Source: Elusimicrobiaceae bacterium (GTDB lineage Bacteria > Elusimicrobiota > Elusimicrobia > Elusimicrobiales > Elusimicrobiaceae). Taken from it: a stretch of DNA of 64,000 nt. The DNA lies in assembly GCA_017546175.1 (NCBI GenBank), contig JAFYXM010000010.1, forward strand, positions 1-64,000, given 5' to 3'. How positions within the stretch are numbered: the first letter of the stretch is position 1; the number at the start of each line of letters is the position of its first letter. The notes beneath the pieces were generated by a model. It did no database searches. It saw only the letters and a program-made list of their open reading frames with translations, and was not told where the DNA came from. A program made the position numbers and the translations under genes. This document shows positions 36,096 through 43,921 of this stretch, one piece after another.

Positions 36096-37679
36096 TTAAT
36101 GGTGTTGTTGATAATTATTTTCTACTTTAGTGAAGAAAATACAAAAATCTTTAAAGTCGCTCATCTTTTCTGATTTTTGGTAATGTTTTTTATCACAAAG
36201 AATTTTGGCGGAATCTAAAATGCTTTGTTTGGAAAGCTGGTATTTTTGGGATATTCTGTTGAGTTCTTCTTGCTGGATATCCACAATTTCTCCGTGATCT
36301 AACAAAATAGAAGCATTGTTGTTTTCCGAAAAAGAAATGCCACAAATTTGATCATTGCCTTCCAGTACGAGGGCAACAGATAAATAAGCTGAAATTTTGT
36401 TTAACGCAGTATCCACCAAAGGCTCATCATTAAGATCACTTTTGTAATGATAGAATTCTTTCATCAGGTTGCCGTCTTTGTCAAAGGATAAAGCTTCAGA
36501 GAACTCATAAGTAGGAAAATGAGTGATCTGACAAATCCCATTTTCCGGCGGAAAACTCAAAAATACCTCGTCTTGCTCATAGGGAACATTCCAAGAAGGG
36601 GCATTGGTCTCTGCCTCTATTCCACGTGTAGCCTCCGTTTGAAAAATAGGGATCTCAAAGCCAAACGGCATAACCGAAGCCGATAAATATTCCCCCTCTG
36701 CTTCATCTTGATGTAAAACAAAATGAGTCCATATTTGTTCCTGTTTATCTATGCTGTAAGTAGGAATTTGCTGATCTTCGTGGATCTCTCTGCCGTTTAT
36801 CCGAAAAGGATTGTAGTAAGAATAGCTGCGAATATTGCCGGAAGCATCATATTCGTATTTCTTGCGTCCGGACCAAAAGGGCGTTCTGTTAAGCACTTTA
36901 GCATTTTGATACATCGTATCATCACAAAAGCTCTTCCAACCTTTTTGAGCGCGCGTGCTGTAAGCACCTTTATTTTGGGCCAACGTAAAATCTATCAGAT
37001 TTATAAAACCGTCCGCATCATCACAGCCCAAGCTGTTTCCTATTGCCATAAGACTATCTTCACTATCAACACGGTCTGAGGTAGAATGAGTAGCGGAGCT
37101 GAATTCTATTGCTTCCTGATATTGATCTGCCAAACCGTAAAAATGCCCTATTTCGTGGGTTAGGCTTGCTAAAACATCTTCACGGGTATGGAAATAATCT
37201 TCTTTTTGGGATAAGAGCGGAACGGTGATGATATTCTCTGACATAGAAAAGCAACCGCCGGTACCTTCACCGCAAATTTCTGTTAATTGTTGTCCACTTA
37301 CAAAGCGAACGGTTAAAGCACCTTGTACGGGAGAAGATAACTTCTTCAGCGCAACAGATTTTGTCAATAAGGGCATAATATCGGCAAATTCGGCTTCTCT
37401 GCCGGCATTAATGATTTGGTCTTTTGCAAACAAAGGCCACAGTCTAAAAGCTTCTATCGTCAGATTGTCATAAAGAACTTCTTCCTCTAAATTTCCTTTA
37501 GAACCGTATTTGATGTAATAAGAAATAGAAGATCCTGATAAAAACTCGTCCATGCAATACGTAGATTTTCCATAAGTATTTGCTTCGTAATCGTCAGCAA
37601 TGCCCCACTCTCCTGCCACTAACGGAAAAGTGAACAGGAAAATGAGAGAGGAAAAAAGATATTTTAAGTAGTTTTTCAT
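36096..37679 (-). CDS. Secreted metzincin-like metalloprotease, copy 2
   Basis: A 527-residue protein with a signal peptide (cleavage probably after VA at 21-22). H175 and E176 begin HEIGHFYGLAD, an HExxHxxGxxD zinc motif with Asp as third ligand, as in snapalysin-type metzincins. About 30 residues later SLMAIG supplies a Met-turn. The C-terminal half (about 250-527) is not recognised. The paralogue at 37681-39255 has the same order and many identical stretches (REAEFADIMPLL, RAQKGWKSFCDDTMYKNAKVLN with small changes). Only 1 bp separates the two genes. There is no strong Shine-Dalgarno. Confidence 0.82.
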   Translation of the reverse strand: MKNYLKYLFSSLIFLFTFPLVAGEWGIADDYEANTYGKSTYCMDEFLSGSSISYYIKYGSKGNLEEEVLYDNLTIEAFRLWPLFAKDQIINAGREAEFADIMPLLTKSVALKKLSSPVQGALTVRFVSGQQLTEICGEGTGGCFSMSENIITVPLLSQKEDYFHTREDVLASLTHEIGHFYGLADQYQEAIEFSSATHSTSDRVDSEDSLMAIGNSLGCDDADGFINLIDFTLAQNKGAYSTRAQKGWKSFCDDTMYQNAKVLNRTPFWSGRKKYEYDASGNIRSYSYYNPFRINGREIHEDQQIPTYSIDKQEQIWTHFVLHQDEAEGEYLSASVMPFGFEIPIFQTEATRGIEAETNAPSWNVPYEQDEVFLSFPPENGICQITHFPTYEFSEALSFDKDGNLMKEFYHYKSDLNDEPLVDTALNKISAYLSVALVLEGNDQICGISFSENNNASILLDHGEIVDIQQEELNRISQKYQLSKQSILDSAKILCDKKHYQKSEKMSDFKDFCIFFTKVENNYQQHH

Positions 37680-37680
37680 A

Positions 37681-39255
37681 TTAAAAAGAAGCCTTTTCTA
37701 TTTTGGAGAACAGAGAACAATATTTCCTAAAAGCATCTGCTTCTCTGGTATCTATAGGATAAGAGCTCTTGCACATTTGGTAGGCAGACTCAATAATATC
37801 CTGCGTAGAAACATTGTACTGCCGGCTTATTTGCTCCAAAATATCCTCTTTGGAAGAAACCAACTGGAGTTTTTTAAAAACCAAAGAGTCGTCTTCTCCG
37901 TTTATAGAAAAATTACAACTGGAAGAGATTTCACTATCCGGACTTCTTTGCCCAACCATAAAAACATCAACGGGCAGTTTGGTCAGCAATGTATTTAAAG
38001 GCGGTTTTTCTATTGAGTCAGCAAACTGGAAATAGGAAAATTTTTGTTTTAACAAGTTACCGTCTTGATCAAATAAAAAGTCATGAGCGTTCGTGTCAGT
38101 TGCCTGGCATTGTTGTTCTTTGGAAAACTCTATCAGCACGTTCCCTTTATTGTGCGGTACCCTCCAAAAAATATCACTGAATCTTTCAATAGGAAAACCA
38201 TAGTCTTCATGCGCAACACGTTCCGCATATATAGTACGTATATTACCTCCACCGCTGTTTGGGTAAATGGAAGCTTGAAAAACAGGATAAGGAGACACAT
38301 TTTTAAAGAGTACAAAGAAAATTCTTAAATTTTTTTCATGATTTATATAGGGAAATCCTTGGGTATAATTTGTTTCTTCGGCCACAAGATACGGATTAAA
38401 ACTTTCAACTTTAGCAATATTCCCCTCACTGTCATATTTATAGGTGGTATTACCTACCCCATAATCTTTTTTATTAAGTACTTTGGCATTTTTATACATC
38501 GTATCATCGCAGAAACTCTTCCATCCCTTTTGAGCACGCGCAGAGTAGGAGCCGTTTCTTTTTGCTAAGGCCAAATCAATAGTGTTTATAAAACCGTCCA
38601 CATCATCACAGCCTAAATAATCTCCTTGGGCCATGATGCTGAAGTTGCTGTCAATACGGTCTGACGTAGCATGCGTTAAAGAGCTGTTTCCTGCTCCGTT
38701 TTTGTATTGATCTGCCAAACCGTAAAAGTGCCCCACCTCATGAGTCAGAATATTTACTACTTCGCTCTCCTTGGCGCTGTTTTCCGACAAAATTGGAAGA
38801 GTAATTCTTTTTTCATATTCACTAAAACAACCGGCGGCATCTTTTCCACAGACAGAGTATACTTCCGACTGCTGTTTAAATAAAACTTTGATATCTGCAT
38901 ATTCTTCTGAATTGGTTTTCTGTAAAAAGATACCTCTTATCAATAAAGGCATAATGTCGGAAAATTCTTGCTCACGGCCGGAATTAATGATATTTTGGCG
39001 CACAAAAGCGGGCCATATTTTGATAGATTCTACAATCAGTTGATTGTATTTAATATCCGATTGCAAATCACCCGTTGTGGGATGATGAATATAATAATAG
39101 ACTTTTTGACCGGATAAGAATTTATCCATGGCATAATCAGCTTCTCTTTGTTCTTGAGGTGCTTGGACAAAATCATCCAAAACCCCCCACTGCGCTGCAG
39201 ACAATGAAAGCGCAGAGAAGAAAAAAAGGAAAAGAAAAGCAATATGGTTTTTCAT
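37681..39255 (-). CDS. Secreted metzincin-like metalloprotease, copy 1
   Basis: A 524-residue protein with a signal peptide (ending near SLSAA). H172 begins HEVGHFYGLAD, the HExxHxxGxxD zinc motif, and SIMAQG follows as Met-turn. It is a tandem paralogue of the next gene. Both have conserved Cys (CGKDAAGCF and LGCDD here) that suit disulfide formation outside the cytoplasm. The -10 box 6 bp upstream of the ATG indicates a leaderless mRNA, so this gene leads the pair. Substrate unknown. Confidence 0.82.
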   Translation of the reverse strand: MKNHIAFLFLFFFSALSLSAAQWGVLDDFVQAPQEQREADYAMDKFLSGQKVYYYIHHPTTGDLQSDIKYNQLIVESIKIWPAFVRQNIINSGREQEFSDIMPLLIRGIFLQKTNSEEYADIKVLFKQQSEVYSVCGKDAAGCFSEYEKRITLPILSENSAKESEVVNILTHEVGHFYGLADQYKNGAGNSSLTHATSDRIDSNFSIMAQGDYLGCDDVDGFINTIDLALAKRNGSYSARAQKGWKSFCDDTMYKNAKVLNKKDYGVGNTTYKYDSEGNIAKVESFNPYLVAEETNYTQGFPYINHEKNLRIFFVLFKNVSPYPVFQASIYPNSGGGNIRTIYAERVAHEDYGFPIERFSDIFWRVPHNKGNVLIEFSKEQQCQATDTNAHDFLFDQDGNLLKQKFSYFQFADSIEKPPLNTLLTKLPVDVFMVGQRSPDSEISSSCNFSINGEDDSLVFKKLQLVSSKEDILEQISRQYNVSTQDIIESAYQMCKSSYPIDTREADAFRKYCSLFSKIEKASF

Positions 39256-39261
39256 ATTATA

Positions 39262-39290
39262 AGTATAGGGTCTCTACGAGATAAATTCAA
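39262..39290 (-). promoter_or_regulatory. Promoter giving a leaderless mRNA for the metzincin pair
   Basis: On minus: TTGAAT, 17 bp, TATACT, ending 6 bp before the ATG at 39255. No Shine-Dalgarno. Confidence 0.65.
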
Positions 39291-39306
39291 TACTTAAATT
39301 ATAACA

Positions 39307-39335
39307 AAAACCCCTAGGTTTTAGCCTAGGGGTTT
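39307..39335 (-). terminator. Terminator of rpsO-pnp
   Basis: On minus: AAACCCCTAGG / CCTAGGGGTTTT stem, loop of six, then T-rich. It lies 20 bp after the pnp stop. Confidence 0.88.
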
Positions 39336-39354
39336 AATCAATGTGTTGAAAAAA

Positions 39355-41466
39355 CTATTTCAACAAGGCCTTTCTGGAAAGGCGAACTTTACCGTTGTTG
39401 TCAATTTCAATACATTTTACTTCCACTTCATCACCCATGTGGAGTACATCTTCCACTTTGTTGATGCGGTGTTTTTCAATTTCGGAAATATGCAACAAAC
39501 CGTCTTTTCCCGGTAAAATTTCCACAAACGCGCCAAACGGTTGAATGGAAACTACTTTGCCTTTATAGACTTTGCCTACTTCGGCTTCAGCAGTAATCAT
39601 TTCAATTTCGGCTTTGGCTTGGTCCAATTTGTCACCGTTTCCGGCAGCAATGGTCACCGTACCGTCTTCTTGGATATCAATTTTGGTATCGGTAGATTCG
39701 GTAATGCGTTTGATGTTTTTACCGCCGGGGCCGATTAACATACCGATTTTGTCTACCGGAATTCTCATTTTGAAAATGACCGGAGCAAAGCGGGATACGT
39801 TTTTATTCGGTTCGGCAATGGTTTTTTCCATGTGGTCCATGATGTGCAAGCGGCCACGCGTAGCTTGAGCAATGGCTTGGCGCAAAATGTCCAAAGGAAT
39901 ACCCGTTTTGAGTTTTACGTCCATTTGGAAGGCCGTAATACCTTGGCGGGAACCGGTTAATTTAAAGTCCATATCGCCCAAGTGATCTTCTAAGCCCATG
40001 ATATCGGACAATACGACAAATTTTCCGTCACCGGAGATGGCGCCCATGGCAATACCGGAGCAGGCCGCTTTCATCGGCACGCCGGCATCAAACAAGGACA
40101 AAGAACCGCCACATACGCTGGCCATAGAGGAGGAACCGTTAGATTCCATAATGTCGGAGACCACGCGAATGGTGTACGGAAATTCAGCCTCGCTGGGGAT
40201 CAACGGCAACAACGCTCTGCGGGCCAATTCACCATGGCCGATTTCGCGACGGCCGGGGCTGCGGTCCGGTTTGCATTCTCCCGTGGCAAAACCCGGGAAG
40301 TTGTAATGCAACATAAAACGTTCGTAGCTGGTTTCATCCAAACCTTCTACCATTTGTTGATCATCAGGAGTTCCCAACGTAGCAACGGCTAAAGATTGGG
40401 TTTGACCGCGGGTGAACAAGGCAGAGCCGTGAGCACGGGGCAACAAACCTACCATAGAGCTGAGCGGACGAATTTCGTCCGGTCTGCGGCCGTCCACACG
40501 TACATTTTCATGAAGAACCATATTGCGAGATTCTTCATACATAATGTTTTCTAAGGCAAAAGCGGCATAGGTAGCAGCATTGTCTCCATAGTTAGCGGTC
40601 AATTCTTCGGTAAAAGAGGCTTTGAGCTGAGCAACTTGCAAGTCGCGGGTTTGTTTGTCAGCAAAAGCATGCAAGATTTTTTTGGCTTCTTCGCGGAATT
40701 TGCCGTTAGCCAAATCAGCCACTTCTTGCGGTAATTTTTCTACGGTGTAGTCAAATTTCGGTTTACCGGCTAATTCGCGCAATTTAAGCTGTACGGCGCA
40801 AAGTTTGTCAATTTCCGGTTTGGCTACTTCCATCGCTTTGATGATGGCATCTTCTTCCACTTCTTTGGCACCGCCTTCTACCATCAAAAGGCCTTGAGCA
40901 GAACCGGCGATGACCAGATCCATATCCCCTTCTTCTTCTTGGGTTTTGGTCGGGTTGACGATATATTCCCCGTTTACGCGGCCGATGCGCACAGCGGCTA
41001 CAGGCTCGTTAAACGGAATGGAAGATACCACTAAAGCGGCAGAAGAAGCGAGTACGCTTAAAATATCGGCACCGCGTTCTTCTTCATAAGAAAGCACCAT
41101 GGCCGTTACGTTGGTTTCGCAAGCAAAACCTTCGGGGAAAATCGGACGCAACGTGCGGTCAATAATGCGAGAACAAAGAGTTTCTTTTTTGCTGGCGCGG
41201 CCTTCACGTTTAAAGAATCCGCCCGGAATTTTACCGGCAGCATAGGTGCGCTCTTTGTAATTGACGGTCAAAGGCATAAAATCAGACAAGCCCGGTTTTT
41301 GCTCTTTGGTGCTGACGGCGGTGGCTAACACTTTGGTATCGCCCAAAGTGGCCATAATCGCACCGTCAGACTGTCTGGCAATTAAACCGGTTTGCAGCGT
41401 AATTGTCTGACCGCCGACTTCCACTTCTACGGAGTGGATGTCAAAATTATGGTTAAAATTTTCCAT
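39355..41466 (-). CDS. pnp: Polyribonucleotide nucleotidyltransferase (PNPase)
   Basis: A 703-residue protein, the usual length. Two RNase PH domains (RTYAAGKIPGGFFKREGR; then HYNFPGFATGE and GRREIGHGELARRAL) flank an all-helical linker. A KH domain (IGMLIGPGGKNIKRI) and an S1 domain (GKVYKGKVVSIQPFGAFVEI) follow. It degrades mRNA 3' to 5' with phosphate. It lies 5 bp after rpsO, the standard rpsO-pnp pairing. Confidence 0.98.
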   Translation of the reverse strand: MENFNHNFDIHSVEVEVGGQTITLQTGLIARQSDGAIMATLGDTKVLATAVSTKEQKPGLSDFMPLTVNYKERTYAAGKIPGGFFKREGRASKKETLCSRIIDRTLRPIFPEGFACETNVTAMVLSYEEERGADILSVLASSAALVVSSIPFNEPVAAVRIGRVNGEYIVNPTKTQEEEGDMDLVIAGSAQGLLMVEGGAKEVEEDAIIKAMEVAKPEIDKLCAVQLKLRELAGKPKFDYTVEKLPQEVADLANGKFREEAKKILHAFADKQTRDLQVAQLKASFTEELTANYGDNAATYAAFALENIMYEESRNMVLHENVRVDGRRPDEIRPLSSMVGLLPRAHGSALFTRGQTQSLAVATLGTPDDQQMVEGLDETSYERFMLHYNFPGFATGECKPDRSPGRREIGHGELARRALLPLIPSEAEFPYTIRVVSDIMESNGSSSMASVCGGSLSLFDAGVPMKAACSGIAMGAISGDGKFVVLSDIMGLEDHLGDMDFKLTGSRQGITAFQMDVKLKTGIPLDILRQAIAQATRGRLHIMDHMEKTIAEPNKNVSRFAPVIFKMRIPVDKIGMLIGPGGKNIKRITESTDTKIDIQEDGTVTIAAGNGDKLDQAKAEIEMITAEAEVGKVYKGKVVSIQPFGAFVEILPGKDGLLHISEIEKHRINKVEDVLHMGDEVEVKCIEIDNNGKVRLSRKALLK

Positions 41467-41471
41467 TTAAA

Positions 41472-41741
41472 TTATTTCCTCAATTTGAGTTCTTTGGTTA
41501 CTTGCTGATATTTTTCAAAATCAGATTTTTTCAAGTAAGCCAACAAGCGTTTGCGTTGTCCAACCAATTTATTCAAGCCGCGTTCTCCGGCGAAGTCTTT
41601 CGGATTGGATTTGAGGTGGTTAGAGATGTAGCTGATGCGTTCGGTAATCAAAGCAATTTGTACAGCGGCAGAACCCGTGTCACCCGGTTTGCTTTGAAAT
41701 TTACCAATAATGTCTTTTCTGTCTTGTAAAGAAAGTACCAT
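41472..41741 (-). CDS. rpsO: 30S ribosomal protein S15
   Basis: An 89-residue protein matching S15 throughout: GDTGSAAVQIALITERI, then HLKSNPKDFAGERGLNKLVGQR and LLAYLKK. It binds 16S rRNA at the helix 20-22 junction. It starts the rpsO-pnp operon. The weak ribosome site and the structured 112-nt leader suggest translational autocontrol. Confidence 0.98.
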   Translation of the reverse strand: MVLSLQDRKDIIGKFQSKPGDTGSAAVQIALITERISYISNHLKSNPKDFAGERGLNKLVGQRKRLLAYLKKSDFEKYQQVTKELKLRK

Positions 41742-41853
41742 CTTATTTTACACTTAGGTTGAAAACTAATACGACCAAGCGCACCATCACCTTAGGTTAC
41801 GCCGAGCCGAAGTCCAACCTTCTCCTTTTTTAATATTTTTTTTACTACACTAC
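41742..41853 (-). promoter_or_regulatory. Candidate S15 autoregulatory leader
   Basis: The leader RNA contains AGGTTGG (from 41820). This can pair either with a nearby AACC (41795-41798) or with CAACCT just before the start (41756-41761). Those choices exclude each other. S15 mRNAs in many phyla carry unrelated S15-binding leaders, so this is a good candidate but not proven. Confidence 0.4.
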
Positions 41854-41859
41854 ATGATA

Positions 41860-41888
41860 ATTATAGCAAATAAAAAGCTCCCTGTGGA
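41860..41888 (-). promoter_or_regulatory. Promoter of rpsO-pnp
   Basis: On minus: TCCACA, 17 bp, TATAAT. The -35 lies within the terminator hairpin of the upstream pilin-like gene. Confidence 0.55.
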
Positions 41889-41909
41889 GTTATTTTCCAT
41901 AGGGAGCTT
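41872..41909 (-). terminator. Terminator of the pilin-like gene
   Basis: On minus: AAGCTCCCT / AGGGAGCTT stem, a long loop with its own small stem, then TTTTTATTT. Confidence 0.82.
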
Positions 41910-41928
41910 AACTTCAAAAACCTGCGGT

Positions 41929-43320
41929 TTATCCGGCACATTGCGGTTGCTCTGGGTGAGCCGTGCAAAGATTAGGGTAACTATTGCTTCCGGGGATTAC
42001 TACACCGTCGGAGCGATTAATATTGCCATTACTATCGGTGGTATATGTACCATATACCCAAGTAGATTCATCGGTAGAACTGCCGGAGAATTCCCCTGCA
42101 GAAGGATCTAAATTAGGTTTAGATACCCATGTGCCATCTGGATTGTAGAAATAAGTTTTGTCTGCTACACCGGGGGAGCTATATTCTTCGCTGATTCTGA
42201 TGGATCCATCTTGGTTATATTCTACACCGAAGGTAGAATTTTCTAAATTTCCCTCGTAATATCCACGTACACTTCCGTCTGGCCAATATTTGGTTTGGGC
42301 AACATATTCGCCGTTTTCATAGGTGTTGTAAAATTGCACTTTCCCCGGATCATTGGACCAATAAGTGGTAGTACCGGTTTGAACTCCGTTTTCATCATAG
42401 GTGTTTTGCTGTTTTAGATTTCCGTTTTCGTACCAATAATAATTGTCATAAGTGCCGTTGTCATTATAATCTGCTTTTTGCAACAGGTTACCATCTTTAT
42501 CAACTGCTTCAAAAGCTGTTTTGGTCCCATCGGGGGCATATTCCCATGTAGCCACTCTGCCGTCGCTATAGGTTTGGGTTTGTTTTACTCTGTTTCCGTC
42601 TTCAAACCAAGCCTCTACTTTTGTCCCGTCGGCAGACACCATTTGAGTGGCATAATATTTATTTCCGTCTTTGTCAAAATATTGTTCAAAATAGTTGCCG
42701 TTTTTCCAGTAAGACTCATAATAGCTACCGTCTTCATTGGTGTGACGAGAGCAACCTTGATGTTGGGCAAAGTTTTGACACTCGCCTTGTTTGGGCCAAG
42801 AGTTTAATTTCCCCTCTCCAGAACCGGAAACTAAATAAACATTATATCCGTCTCTGGTACCAATCATATTTTCATTTTGCAATTGACACAAATGATTGGC
42901 TTTTTCATCACTAGATAAAGCTTCACAATGTATGTCTTCGGAAAAATTGGGGCTATGGGCTAAATACATAACCAAATTGATATTAGGCAGCTTGGCATGC
43001 GTAGCCACAATGGTATTTTTAGCAGAGCTGTCTCCGGTAGAATTCTCTAAAGCAAAGACTTCATCACCGCTGACCAATTTGTCTTGAACAACGGTACCGG
43101 CAATGGAAAGATCCAAATTATCAAACGTATCACTATATTTAGAGCTACTTAAAAAGATACGCTCTTGAGCATCTTTTAGTGCTTTGGCTGAAGGTATTAA
43201 AGTGGAGAAGCGGCTTTGCGCCACTGCATTATTATAGATAGGTAAGGCCACAGCCGCCAACACGGCTATGATAAGTACGATGACCAACATTTCAATAACG
43301 GTAAAACCTTTTTTGTGCAT
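41929..43320 (-). CDS. Type IV pilin-like protein fused to MORN/YwqK-like repeats
   Basis: A 463-residue protein. MHKKG-FTVIEM at the N-terminus is a class III/type IV prepilin site, followed by a long hydrophobic helix (to about residue 30) and a pilin-like globular part to about 180. Residues 195-397 hold about ten short units of the form Y/W-x-(D/N)G-x, for example YYWYENGNLKQQNTYDENG. They resemble the MORN-variant repeats of YwqK-type proteins. The C-terminus carries a CTAHPEQPQC loop, likely a disulfide. A strong AAGGAGGGG ribosome site is present. It should be exported and cleaved by PilD-type peptidase and built into a pseudopilus or pilus tip. Confidence 0.87.
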   Translation of the reverse strand: MHKKGFTVIEMLVIVLIIAVLAAVALPIYNNAVAQSRFSTLIPSAKALKDAQERIFLSSSKYSDTFDNLDLSIAGTVVQDKLVSGDEVFALENSTGDSSAKNTIVATHAKLPNINLVMYLAHSPNFSEDIHCEALSSDEKANHLCQLQNENMIGTRDGYNVYLVSGSGEGKLNSWPKQGECQNFAQHQGCSRHTNEDGSYYESYWKNGNYFEQYFDKDGNKYYATQMVSADGTKVEAWFEDGNRVKQTQTYSDGRVATWEYAPDGTKTAFEAVDKDGNLLQKADYNDNGTYDNYYWYENGNLKQQNTYDENGVQTGTTTYWSNDPGKVQFYNTYENGEYVAQTKYWPDGSVRGYYEGNLENSTFGVEYNQDGSIRISEEYSSPGVADKTYFYNPDGTWVSKPNLDPSAGEFSGSSTDESTWVYGTYTTDSNGNINRSDGVVIPGSNSYPNLCTAHPEQPQCAG

Positions 43321-43344
43321 AAGTTCCCCTCCTTGATAAAAGTT

Positions 43345-43374
43345 ATCCTAGCATAATCTCATTTAAAAAAACAA
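43345..43374 (-). promoter_or_regulatory. Promoter of the pilin-repeat gene
   Basis: On minus: TTGTTT, 18 bp, TAGGAT with an extended TGC, and predicted start near 43337, just before the strong ribosome site. Confidence 0.6.
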
Positions 43375-43390
43375 GGTTTTTTATGTGAAA

Positions 43391-43418
43391 ATGCCTGCCG
43401 TATCAGAACGGCAGGCAT
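43391..43418 (-). terminator. Hairpin terminator after the small 56-residue gene
   Basis: A ten-base perfect stem (ATGCCTGCCG / CGGCAGGCAT) with an eight-base loop. On minus it is followed by TTTTC. On plus it is followed by AGGTTTTTG, so it may work in both directions. Confidence 0.7.
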
Positions 43419-43450
43419 AGGTTTTTGTAGGAGGAGATATGATGATTAAA

Positions 43451-43621
43451 TCAGCTAAAGCTTATGCCCAAGTGCAGGGCGGCATAACGCTCGGTATTAT
43501 AAAGCTCAATGTCACTTAAAGTAGCAAAATCACGAAACTCTTTCTTTACCCAAGAGATTTCCCGCTCCAAGCGGCGTTTTTTCATGATTTGTACTTTACG
43601 TGTTAAAACGGTGTTATTCAT
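43451..43621 (-). CDS. Small basic protein, 56 residues, unknown
   Basis: An open frame too short for most callers. It starts MNNTVLTRKV and continues with a highly charged helix (KKRRLEREISWVKKEFRDF) and a second segment (SDIELYNTERYAALHLG). It has a ribosome-like GGGG 8 bp upstream, a promoter-like extended -10 at 43656, and a terminator after it. It is divergent from ppdK across the GACCC-box region. No function can be assigned; a small DNA-binding or regulatory protein is one possibility. Confidence 0.6.
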   Translation of the reverse strand: MNNTVLTRKVQIMKKRRLEREISWVKKEFRDFATLSDIELYNTERYAALHLGISFS

Positions 43622-43655
43622 AAATTTACCCCAAATTCTTTTTCAAAACTTTTTG

Positions 43656-43664
43656 CTTATACCA
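43656..43664 (-). promoter_or_regulatory. Extended -10 for the small 56-residue gene
   Basis: On minus: TG-G-TATAAG, 34 bp before the ATG at 43621. No clear -35. Confidence 0.4.
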
Positions 43665-43694
43665 TAGAATAACTTTTCTATTTACGCAGTAACA

Positions 43695-43802
43695 GGGTCA
43701 TTAGACCCAAATGGGATAATTTTTTAGACCCAATAAAAAAAGCAAATTCGGACCCAGAAAAAAATAGGCAGGACCCAAGCTGTTTTTGGGTCATTGGACC
43801 TA
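43695..43802 (+). promoter_or_regulatory. Five-box GACCC/T repeat array, probable regulator-binding region
   Basis: GACC(C/T) boxes start at 43704, 43727, 43751, 43772 and 43797, so they lie 21-25 bp apart, about two DNA turns each. The two outer ones are inverted repeats, GGGTCATTAGACCCA and GGGTCATTGGACCTA. The inner three are single (A/G)GACCCA half-sites. The array sits between the divergent small-gene promoter and the ppdK -10. The 300-bp gap 43622-43921 contains this array, the two promoters and the ppdK leader, and no other gene I can support. Confidence 0.6.
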
Positions 43803-43834
43803 ATTGAGAAAAAAGCTTTATTTTCAATAGGAAA

Positions 43835-43840
43835 TATAAT
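43835..43840 (+). promoter_or_regulatory. ppdK -10 box without a good -35
   Basis: A perfect TATAAT with nothing like TTGACA 15-19 bp upstream, so it may need an activator. The GACCC/T boxes end 33 bp before it. Confidence 0.5.
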
Positions 43841-43851
43841 ACAATAAGAGA

Positions 43852-43893
43852 GTGCAAAACCTGTTTTACGGGGCGGTTATCGTCGTCCCGCAC
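43852..43893 (+). promoter_or_regulatory. Structured 5' end of the ppdK mRNA
   Basis: GTGC (43852-43855) pairs with GCAC (43890-43893). Inside, GGGGCG pairs with CGTCCC across an eight-base loop. The predicted transcript starts about 5 bases earlier, so the stem would cap the message and may protect it from decay. Confidence 0.4.
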
Positions 43894-43921
43894 GCTATTT
43901 ATTTATGGAGAAAAGAAAAAC

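Noticed and set aside
43391..43418. Hairpin as an attachment or insertion-sequence end
   Set aside because: No matching second copy, no target duplication and no transposase; its place after a small gene with a T-rich flank fits a terminator.
43695..43802. GACCC/T boxes as a small CRISPR array or plasmid-type iterons
   Set aside because: The conserved core is only 5-7 bp in the inner copies, the outer copies are inverted repeats, and no cas, rep or dnaA gene is near. A regulator-binding region explains it better.
43678..43893. Open frame of 71 codons on minus across the GACCC-box region
   Set aside because: Its LG(P/S/L)M-like internal repeats simply mirror the DNA boxes; it has no ribosome site, overlaps the ppdK promoter and leader, and lacks protein-like composition.
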